Shown one piece after another: positions 1 to 5,387 of a DNA stretch of 6,791 nt. The stretch's first letter is position 1; each line of letters opens with the position of its first letter. The translations under genes and the position numbers were made by a program. Location: the NCBI GenBank assembly GCA_002699725.1, contig PACE01000031.1:1-6791 (forward strand). Direction: 5' to 3'. The notes beneath the pieces were generated by a model. The model ran no database searches. It was not told the DNA's origin and saw only the letters and a list, made by a program, of their open reading frames with translations. The DNA is from Acidimicrobiaceae bacterium. GTDB lineage: Bacteria > Actinomycetota > Acidimicrobiia > Acidimicrobiales > MedAcidi-G1.

Positions 1-1180
1 CTTCGGACAGCACAGCACCCAGGATCGCCACACCCTCGACCAGTTCGTCGTCGGTCACGGTCAGTGGCGGTGCCAGCCGCAGGGCGGTCGGCGTGATGCC
101 GTTGACCACCAGGCCGGCGTCGAGGCACGCCCGAGCCACATCGGCGCCGGTACGACCGTCGAGGACGTCGGGGTCCAGTTCGGCCGCCAGGAGCAGACCG
201 AGGCCCCGAACGGCGGTGACGCCGGGCAGGGCCGCGAGGAGGCTGGTGAGGGCCGCTCCCCTCACCGCTGCGCAGGCCGGTGCGTCGATCTCCTCCATCA
301 CCCGGAGTACCTCCCTGGCTGCCGATGCGGCGAGGGGCTGCCCTCCGAATGTGGATCCATGGTCGCCGGGCGAGAACGCCGCCGCCACCTCGGCACTTGC
401 CCAGACGGCGCCGATCGGAACTCCATTGCCAAGCGCCTTGGCGACGGTGACGATGTCGGCCCGGATGCCGGCGTGGTGGAAGCCGAACCACCGGCCGGTA
501 CGCCCGAGCCCGGTCTGGACCTCGTCGAGGATCAGCAGGATGCCCCGCTCGTCGCAGAGTCGCCTGATGCCGACGAGGAAGTCGACGTCGGCCGGGTTGA
601 CCCCTCCCTCGCCCTGGAGCGACTCGAGCAGGATCGCCCCGACCGTGGGGTCGAGGGCGGCCTCGAAGGCATCGAGGTCGTTCCATGCGGCGTGGCGGAA
701 CCCCTCGGGCAGTGGTTGGAAGGGCTCGTGCTTCTCGGGCTGGCCGGTGGCCGCCAGCGTGGCGAGGGTCCGCCCGTGGAATGACCGGAAGGCCGACACC
801 ACGACGTGGCGTCCCCGACCATGGTGCTTCCGGGCCAACTTCATGGCGGCCTCATTGGCCTCGGCGCCGGAGTTCTGGAAGAGGACCCTTCCCGGTGTGG
901 CCTCACCGGTCCCCGACCGGATGAGGGCATCCAGGCGTGCGGCCACCTCGAGGTGCGGCTCGGTGTCGAACAGGTTGGAGACGTGGAGCAGCGTCTCGGC
1001 CTGTGTGGCAAGGGCCGCTGCCACCCGGGGGTGGCTGTGGCCGAGGCTCGTGACCGCCAGGCCGCAGAGGAAGTCGAGGTAGCGCTTCCCCGAGTCGTCG
1101 AAGAGCTCTGTGCCGCTCCCCCGGACGAACGTGACGGGAGGGTTGCCGTAGTTGCCCATGAGGAGCCGGTCGTCGCTCAT
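1..1180 (-). CDS. argD: Acetylornithine aminotransferase ArgD (3' end cut by window edge)
   Basis: PLP-dependent class-III aminotransferase that converts N-acetylglutamate semialdehyde plus glutamate to N-acetylornithine plus 2-oxoglutarate in the cytoplasm, the fourth acetylated step of arginine synthesis. I translated the minus strand from the ATG at 1180-1178: 393 codons are open to the left edge with no stop. The family is about 390-400 residues, so only the last few are missing. Visible motifs are the phosphate-binding NSGAEANEAA (103-112), SFHGRT (133-138), LQGEGGVNPA (188-197), the cofactor-ring LILDEVQTGLGRTG (216-229, D219 and Q222), the Schiff-base lysine K248 in TVAKALGNG, and GSTFGG (274-279). 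The start ATG shares ATGA with the argB stop. A weak ribosome site, AGGCGG (1188-1193), lies 7 nt upstream, so coupling to argB is likely. Class-III aminotransferases can share substrates (succinyl-diaminopimelate, ornithine), but the argCJB context makes ArgD the clear choice. Confidence 0.96.
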   Translation of the reverse strand, partial: MSDDRLLMGNYGNPPVTFVRGSGTELFDDSGKRYLDFLCGLAVTSLGHSHPRVAAALATQAETLLHVSNLFDTEPHLEVAARLDALIRSGTGEATPGRVLFQNSGAEANEAAMKLARKHHGRGRHVVVSAFRSFHGRTLATLAATGQPEKHEPFQPLPEGFRHAAWNDLDAFEAALDPTVGAILLESLQGEGGVNPADVDFLVGIRRLCDERGILLILDEVQTGLGRTGRWFGFHHAGIRADIVTVAKALGNGVPIGAVWASAEVAAAFSPGDHGSTFGGQPLAASAAREVLRVMEEIDAPACAAVRGAALTSLLAALPGVTAVRGLGLLLAAELDPDVLDGRTGADVARACLDAGLVVNGITPTALRLAPPLTVTDDELVEGVAILGAVLSE

Positions 1181-2088
1181 GACGGGTCCGCCTGCCGGTC
1201 GGCGTCGGGTCCACCGCCCACCGGGAACACCATGGTCCCGATGCCGGCGTCCGTGAACAGTTCGAGGAGGAGCACATGGGGGATCCGTCCGTCGACCATG
1301 TGTGCCGAACCGACCCCGGCATGGACGGCGTCGAGGCAGGCCTGCGCCTTCGGGATCATGCCTCCGCTGATGGTGCCGTCCGACATGAGCGCACCGAGCC
1401 GTTCGACGTCGAGCCTCGAGATCAGGGTCCCGGGGTCGTCGGCGTCGGCCCGTAGGCCTTCGACGTCGGTCAGGTAGAGGATCCGCTCGGCGCCGAGCGC
1501 CCCGGCCAGGGCGGCCGCCACCGTGTCGGAGTTGATGTTGTAGGCCTGTCCCGTCACGTCGGTGCCGATCGTCGAGACGACGGGGATGAGGTCCTCGACG
1601 AGGAGCCGCTCGATGATGGCCGGATTGACCGCCTCGACGTCGCCGACGAAGCCCAGCTCGGCGTCCCGGGCGGTCGCACGGATGAGGCCGCCGTCCTCGC
1701 CCGAAATGCCGACGGCGAGCGGGCCGTAGACGTTGAGGCCCGACACCACGTCCCGACCGACCTTGCCGACGAGGACCATCCGGGCCACGTCGAGGGTGGC
1801 GGCGTCTGTGACCCGCAGGCCGTCCCGGAACTCGGACTTCAGGCCCAACCGGTCCAGCATCTCGCCGATCTGCGGACCGCCGCCGTGCACGACGACCGGC
1901 CGGATGCCGACCGAGTGCATGAGCACGATGTCCTCGGCGAACCGGGCGGCCAGGTCCCCGTCGACCATGGCGTTGCCGCCGAGCTTGACGACGATGACCG
2001 AGCCCTTGAACCGCTGGATGTACGGCAGGGTCTCGACGAGTACTGCAGCCCTCCGCTCAGGGGAGAACTGCTCGGTGCCGGGGTTCAT
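1177..2088 (-). CDS. argB: N-acetylglutamate kinase ArgB
   Basis: Amino-acid kinase family enzyme that phosphorylates N-acetylglutamate with ATP, usually the controlled step of the acetyl-recycling arginine pathway. It has 303 residues. Motifs are the ATP-site KLGGNAM (35-41, K35), the substrate glycine loop VVHGGGPQI (66-74), the substrate-contacting R92 in GLRVTD, YNINSD (183-188, N184 and D188) and the second phosphate-site lysine K247 in GGMIPKA. Residues 11-28 form the extra N-terminal helix ending in LPYIQRFKG, and the C-terminal part reads HVLLLELFTDAGIGTMV (271-287). Both are hallmarks of hexameric, arginine-inhibited enzymes, in contrast to the short, insensitive E. coli type, so feedback inhibition by arginine is inferred. 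About 16 residues follow that motif and run into the overlap with argD. The ATG at 2088 is supported by a strong Shine-Dalgarno (GAGGAG, 2096-2101) 7 nt upstream. An ATG 5 nt further upstream is out of frame and stops after two codons. Confidence 0.97.
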   Translation of the reverse strand: MNPGTEQFSPERRAAVLVETLPYIQRFKGSVIVVKLGGNAMVDGDLAARFAEDIVLMHSVGIRPVVVHGGGPQIGEMLDRLGLKSEFRDGLRVTDAATLDVARMVLVGKVGRDVVSGLNVYGPLAVGISGEDGGLIRATARDAELGFVGDVEAVNPAIIERLLVEDLIPVVSTIGTDVTGQAYNINSDTVAAALAGALGAERILYLTDVEGLRADADDPGTLISRLDVERLGALMSDGTISGGMIPKAQACLDAVHAGVGSAHMVDGRIPHVLLLELFTDAGIGTMVFPVGGGPDADRQADPS

Positions 2089-2095
2089 CGCATGT

Positions 2096-2101
2096 CTCCT
2101 C
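2096..2101 (-). promoter_or_regulatory. Ribosome binding site of argB overlapping the argJ stop
   Basis: GAGGAG on the minus strand ends 7 nt before the argB ATG at 2088, and its first bases overlap the argJ TGA (2102-2100). It is the clearest Shine-Dalgarno in the window. The overlap lets a ribosome finishing argJ re-initiate on argB. Confidence 0.8.
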
Positions 2102-3263
2102 AGGAGGTCCGCATGTTCTCGTCGATGTAGGCGTGGCTGAGGTCGGTGGTGACCACCCGTGCCGTGCCGATGCCCTGGCCGAGGTCGACGTCGAGGTCGA
2201 GGGTCCGGCCGGCCATGTGCGCCTTCAGGGCGGCCTCGTCGACGGGTCGGGCCTCACCGCCGGCGTAGACCATCTGGCCGCCGTACGAGATCGTGATCGT
2301 GTCGGGGTCGAAGGCGATGCCGGCGGCGCCCATCTCGGCGGCGATCCGGCCCCAGTAGGGGTCCTCGCCATACCAGGAGCACTTGACCAGCTGACAGTTG
2401 GCGGTATCCCGGGCGCCCTTGGCGGCCTCGGCATCGTCGGCGGCGCCGGTGACGGACAGGAACACCGTCTTGGTGGAACCCTCTGCGTCGTCGGCCATCT
2501 GGACGGCCAGCGACAGGCAGGCCTCGGCGAGCGCCGCGCCCAGGGCTCCCGGGTCGGCCGGGCCGGCAGAGCCACTGGCGAGCAGCAGCACCGTGTCGTT
2601 GGTGGACTCGGCACCGTCGACGGTCAGGCAGTTGAAGCTGGTGCCGACGGCCGCCCGCAGGAGCTCCGTAGCGGTGGTGGCGTCGACCTCGGCGTCGGTG
2701 GTGAGTACGGCCAGCATCGTGGCCATGTTGGGCTCGAGCATCGCCGCTCCCTTGGCGATGCCGCCGACGGTGAAACCGGCGCCGAAGACGGTCGTGGTCC
2801 GGGGCACGGTGTCGGTCGTCATGATCGCCTCGGCGGCGGACGCTCCACCGTCGTCGGAAAGCGCCGCCGTTGCCTCGGGAATGCCGCCCAGGATGACGTC
2901 CATCGGGAGCGGGTAGCCGATCCAGCCGGTCGAGCAGACGAGGACCTCTTCGGCGGCGCAGCCCAGATCGGCCGCCGTCGCGGCGGCCATCCGGCGGGCG
3001 TCGGCCATGCCCTGCGCACCAGTGGCGGCGTTGGCGTTGCCGCTGTTGAGGACGACGGCTGCGGCCCGTCCACCGGTCGTCGCCAGGTGCTCCCGGCAGA
3101 CCAGCACGGGAGCGGCGGTCATCCTGTTGGAGGTGAACACCCCGGCTGCGGTGACCGCTGCGCCGTCCGCCGTGGCGACCATCGCCAGGTCGGGGGCGCC
3201 CGACGGCTTGATGCCGCAGGTGACGCCGCTGGCCACGAAGCCCGGAGTGTCGGTGACGCTCAC
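2100..3263 (-). CDS. argJ: Glutamate N-acetyltransferase / ornithine acetyltransferase ArgJ
   Basis: Transfers the acetyl group from N-acetylornithine to glutamate, yielding ornithine and regenerating N-acetylglutamate; bifunctional members can also use acetyl-CoA. It has 387 residues, normal for the family. ArgJ proteins self-cleave before a threonine to give alpha and beta chains; here the site is A181/T182 in KGAAMLEPNMATML (171-184), with T182 as the predicted nucleophile. The oxyanion-hole pair is T112-G113 in STGWIG, and IMTTDTVPR (147-155) and STNDTVLLLASG are further family motifs. The C-terminus (HAYIDENMRTS) is of the actinobacterial kind. KGAAM, where KGSGM or KGAGM is usual, and SFNCLTVDGAESTND are mild deviations. 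I chose the GTG at 3263-3261: it overlaps the argC stop as GTGA, and the protein begins SVTDTPGFVASGV as expected. The reading frame stays open far upstream, but there it is only the argC shadow. No good ribosome site precedes the GTG, so translation probably depends on argC. ArgJ alone cannot tell mono- from bifunctional activity. Confidence 0.96.
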   Translation of the reverse strand: MSVTDTPGFVASGVTCGIKPSGAPDLAMVATADGAAVTAAGVFTSNRMTAAPVLVCREHLATTGGRAAAVVLNSGNANAATGAQGMADARRMAAATAADLGCAAEEVLVCSTGWIGYPLPMDVILGGIPEATAALSDDGGASAAEAIMTTDTVPRTTTVFGAGFTVGGIAKGAAMLEPNMATMLAVLTTDAEVDATTATELLRAAVGTSFNCLTVDGAESTNDTVLLLASGSAGPADPGALGAALAEACLSLAVQMADDAEGSTKTVFLSVTGAADDAEAAKGARDTANCQLVKCSWYGEDPYWGRIAAEMGAAGIAFDPDTITISYGGQMVYAGGEARPVDEAALKAHMAGRTLDLDVDLGQGIGTARVVTTDLSHAYIDENMRTS

Positions 3264-4306
3264 GGGTAGAGCCCGATCAAGGAGAGGCCGGCCGCCTCGT
3301 CGAGGCCCAGTGCCAGGTTGGCACACTGCACAGCCTGGCCGGAGGCCCCCTTGACGAGGTTGTCGATGGCGCACAGCACCACCAGCAGTCCGGTCCGAGG
3401 GTCCACCCGTGCGGTCAGGTGCGCCGTGTTGGAGCCGAGGGTGACCTTGGTCGAGGGCGACCGCTCGTCGACCACGATGAAGGGCTCCTCGGCGTAGAAG
3501 TCGGCCAGCAGGCCGAGGGCGGACGAGGTGTCGAGCGCTCCGGTGGGCCGTGCGTAGCAGGTGGCCAGGATGCCCCGGTTCATGGGCGCAAGGTGCGGAG
3601 TGAACAGGATCGAGACGTGGTCGACGACCGAGCCGTCGGCCCGCGTGCCGACCGCCTGTTCCATCTCCGGCGTGTGCCGGTGACCGACCAGCCCGTAGGC
3701 GGAGTAGTCCTCGTCGACGGCGCAGAAGGTGGTGTGGGGCTTCGGGGGCCGACCGGCGCCCGAAACGCCGCTGGCAGCATCGACCACGAGGGCAGAGGGC
3801 TCGACGTGTCCTCCCCACACGAACGGGGCCAGTGCCAGCGAGGTCGCCGTCGGATAGCACCCCGGGACGGCGATGAGCGGCGCCCCGACGATCGACGGCC
3901 GGTAGAGCTCGGGCAGCCCGTAGGCGAAGTCGACGAGCAGCCCGGGTGCCGTGTGCGGCTCGTCGTACCATTCGGGGTACAGCGCCGCGTCCCGCAGCCG
4001 GAAGTCGGCCGCCAGGTCGATCACGTGGCCGACCCGTGAGGCCAGGTCGGGGACGAGTGCCTGCGAGGCGCCGTGGGGCAGACCGAGGAACACGACGTCG
4101 CAGCCGTCGGCAGTGGTGTCGTCGACTTCGGCGAACGTCAGGTCGCCGTAGTGGGCGGCGAGGCTCGGGTAGAGGTCGGCCACGGCAGTCCCCGCCTGGG
4201 AATCGCCAGTGGCGACCACCACGTCGAGGTCCGGATGGGCGGCACAGAGCCGCAGCAGTTCCGCCCCGGTGAACCCCGAGGCGCCGATGATCCCGACTGC
4301 AGCCAT
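3260..4306 (-). CDS. argC: N-acetyl-gamma-glutamyl-phosphate reductase ArgC
   Basis: NADPH-dependent reduction of N-acetylglutamyl phosphate to N-acetylglutamate 5-semialdehyde, the third acetylated step of arginine synthesis; cytoplasmic. It has 348 residues, typical for the family. The N-terminal Rossmann domain begins at once with VGIIGASGFTGAELLRL (4-20), and FLGLPHGAS (73-81) and DLAADFRL (97-104) follow. The catalytic cysteine is C150 in VPGCYPTAT, SGVSGAGR is at 179-186, and the histidine motif GHRHTPEM (208-215) supplies the proposed acid/base. NTAHLTARVD and the late DNLVKGASGQAVQ segment, which completes the nucleotide site, are also present. The ATG at 4306 leaves only one residue before the Rossmann strand, so no later start fits. 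There is no well-spaced Shine-Dalgarno upstream. A -10-like TATGCT six bases before the ATG suggests a leaderless transcript. It is the first gene of the arg operon and overlaps argJ by 4 bp. Confidence 0.97.
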   Translation of the reverse strand: MAAVGIIGASGFTGAELLRLCAAHPDLDVVVATGDSQAGTAVADLYPSLAAHYGDLTFAEVDDTTADGCDVVFLGLPHGASQALVPDLASRVGHVIDLAADFRLRDAALYPEWYDEPHTAPGLLVDFAYGLPELYRPSIVGAPLIAVPGCYPTATSLALAPFVWGGHVEPSALVVDAASGVSGAGRPPKPHTTFCAVDEDYSAYGLVGHRHTPEMEQAVGTRADGSVVDHVSILFTPHLAPMNRGILATCYARPTGALDTSSALGLLADFYAEEPFIVVDERSPSTKVTLGSNTAHLTARVDPRTGLLVVLCAIDNLVKGASGQAVQCANLALGLDEAAGLSLIGLYP

Positions 4307-4308
4307 CC

Positions 4309-4328
4309 CGAGAGCATACGGACTCTCG
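4309..4328. repeat. Inverted repeat spanning the putative argC -10 region
   Basis: CGAGAG (4309-4314 on the plus strand) and CTCTCG (4323-4328) form perfect 6-bp arms around an 8-base centre. The repeat encloses the proposed -10 hexamer and abuts the ArgR-like palindrome. If transcription starts at the argC ATG, it is not transcribed from that promoter and would act as DNA. In transcripts arriving from the oxidoreductase gene it could form a small hairpin 3 bp before the argC start. Confidence 0.4.
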
Positions 4329-4341
4329 CATGATCATGCAA
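4326..4341 (-). promoter_or_regulatory. Putative ArgR operator (ARG box) before argC
   Basis: Minus strand TTGCATGATCATGCGA contains the perfect 12-bp palindrome GCATGATCATGC (4328-4339). It resembles ARG boxes, which pair TGCAT-type half-sites around an A/T-rich centre. It covers the proposed -35 of argC, where bound repressor would block RNA polymerase. argR is not in the window, although in many actinobacteria it lies further down the same operon. Another regulator or chance remains possible. Confidence 0.45.
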
Positions 4342-4352
4342 CATCTCATGCA
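4334..4352. repeat. Direct repeat of TCATGCA upstream of argC
   Basis: TCATGCA occurs at 4334-4340 and again at 4346-4352, 12 bp apart start to start, roughly one helical turn. The first copy is the right half of the 12-bp palindrome at 4328-4339. The second lies further upstream of argC and is followed at once by the palindrome CATCGATG (4353-4360). The second copy may be an extra half-site for the same DNA-binding protein. Confidence 0.45.
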
Positions 4353-4370
4353 CATCGATGGGAGAAGGGC

Positions 4371-5342
4371 TCAGACCGAAACCACGACCTTTCCGACCAC
4401 TTTTCGGTCGGCGATGTCCTGGATGGCCCTCGCCCCCTGATCGAATCCATATACGGGGTGTAGGAGCGGGTCGACGGCGCCCGTCTCCGCCAAAGTGAAC
4501 AACTCCCCCATCTGGCGGCCCAGGGAGGCCGGATCACGGGCCAGCGAAGCCCCCCAGTGCACACCGACGACTGAATAGTTCTTCAGGAGCACGTGGTTCG
4601 TGGCGATCTCCGGGATCCCGGCCACGAAGCCGATCACCAGCAGCCGGCCATTCCATGCCATGCAGCGCCGAACCTGCTGGAACACGTCGCCTCCCACGGG
4701 GTCGTAGGCCACGTCGACCCCGCTGCCGCCGGTCAACTCGCGGACCCGCTCGACCAGGTCGTCGACCTCACGGTGGTCGATCACCTCGTCGGCTCCCAGC
4801 GCCTCACACGCCGCCACCTTCTCCGGGCCACCGGCCACGGCGATCACCCGCGCCCCGGCTGCCAGGCCCAGCTGGATCGCCGCCGATCCCGTCCCGCCCG
4901 AGGCGCCGGTGACCAGCAGCGTCTCGCCCGGCTGCAACTGCGCACGATCGTGCAGGGCGTACCAGGTGGTGCAGTAGTTGGTCGGCAGGGCCACCGCCTT
5001 CTCCGGGGCCACCCCGTCGGGCACGGCGAACGCCGAGGCGGCACCCACCGCTGCCTGGTCGGCCAATGCACCGCCGAGGCTCACAACCCGCTGGCCGACC
5101 TCGAGGCCTTCGACGCCGTCGCCAACGGCGGAAACGCGTCCGACGACTTCAGCAGCCGGACTGAAGGGCAGTGGAGGCTTGACCTGGTACTCGCCACGAC
5201 ACTGCAGGACGTTGGGGAAGGCCAGCCCGACCGCCTCGAGGTCGAGGACGACCCGCCCGGGACCGGCCTCCGGCGCCTCGACCTCGTCGAGGACGAGACG
5301 GTCGATGGGGTCACCCAGTTCGTGGACCTGCCAACTGCGCAT
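4371..5342 (-). CDS. Medium-chain dehydrogenase/reductase, NADPH:quinone oxidoreductase (zeta-crystallin-like) family
   Basis: 323-residue protein of the zinc-free quinone oxidoreductase branch of the MDR superfamily. The N-terminal GroES-like domain (about 1-120) holds the conserved LPFSPAAEVVGRVSAVG segment (58-74). The nucleotide-binding Rossmann domain starts at LLVTGASGGTGSAAIQLG (142-159), continues with VIAVAGGPEK and ALGADEVID, and is followed by GVDVAYDPVGG. The C-terminus returns to the catalytic fold and ends GKVVVSV. I see no structural-zinc cysteine cluster and no catalytic zinc Cys/His/Glu set, which fits the quinone/enone reductase branch rather than alcohol dehydrogenases. Family members use NADPH to reduce quinones, enones or enoyl thioesters; the substrate cannot be read from the sequence. 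It lies 45 bp after pheT and 64 bp before argC, on the same strand. Nothing ties it to arginine or phenylalanyl-tRNA. The ATG at 5342 starts the expected first beta strand; only a weak ribosome site is visible upstream. Confidence 0.9.
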   Translation of the reverse strand: MRSWQVHELGDPIDRLVLDEVEAPEAGPGRVVLDLEAVGLAFPNVLQCRGEYQVKPPLPFSPAAEVVGRVSAVGDGVEGLEVGQRVVSLGGALADQAAVGAASAFAVPDGVAPEKAVALPTNYCTTWYALHDRAQLQPGETLLVTGASGGTGSAAIQLGLAAGARVIAVAGGPEKVAACEALGADEVIDHREVDDLVERVRELTGGSGVDVAYDPVGGDVFQQVRRCMAWNGRLLVIGFVAGIPEIATNHVLLKNYSVVGVHWGASLARDPASLGRQMGELFTLAETGAVDPLLHPVYGFDQGARAIQDIADRKVVGKVVVSV

Positions 5343-5387
5343 GCGGGCGAACGTACTCGTTACCCACCGGGGGCAGGCGGTCGGGCG
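5343..5387 (-). promoter_or_regulatory. Short gap between pheT and the oxidoreductase gene, possible weak -10
   Basis: This 45-bp spacer contains no terminator-like hairpin with a T tract and no strong ribosome site. TACGTT (5355-5350 on the minus strand) fits TANNNT and lies 7 nt before the ATG, the same geometry as before argC, but I see no acceptable -35 at 16-18 bp. Read-through from pheT is the simpler source of expression; a separate leaderless start is only possible. Confidence 0.2.

Larger units (their letters stand above)
4306..4341 (-). promoter_or_regulatory. Putative leaderless promoter of argCJBD
   Basis: On the minus strand TTGCAT (4341-4336) is followed by a 17-bp spacer and TATGCT (4318-4313), which fits the actinobacterial TANNNT -10 pattern. 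Six bases later comes the A of the argC ATG (4306), the position where transcription would be expected to begin. The -35 matches the TTGACA consensus only in its TTG. The absence of a usable Shine-Dalgarno before argC agrees with a leaderless start. Seen: the spacing and hexamers. Inferred: activity and start site. Confidence 0.5.

Noticed and set aside
93..1082. Plus-strand open frames opposite argD (the longest is 329 codons).
   Set aside because: The minus strand encodes a complete set of ArgD motifs throughout; the plus-strand product is Ser/Arg/Pro-rich with no motif.
2096..2106. CTCCTGAGGAG around the argB ribosome site, a palindrome that could hide the Shine-Dalgarno.
   Set aside because: The arms are 5 bp with a single central base, which cannot close as an RNA hairpin; it is most likely a by-product of the GAGGAG site next to the argJ stop.
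2133..3269. A 378-codon plus-strand open frame antisense to argJ.
   Set aside because: It mirrors argJ codon structure, has low-complexity Gly/Arg/Val-rich composition and shows no recognisable domain, so it is a shadow frame.
4309..4328. Reading the 6-bp inverted repeat as a transcription terminator of the oxidoreductase gene.
   Set aside because: The arms are short and no T tract follows on the minus strand; the next bases are GGG and the argC start codon.
2100..4355. A 751-codon minus-strand open frame covering argJ and all of argC in another frame, which might suggest a fusion protein.
   Set aside because: Only the part from the GTG at 3263 resembles a protein family (ArgJ). The upstream part is Arg/Pro-rich out-of-frame translation of argC, typical of high-GC DNA that lacks chance stops.
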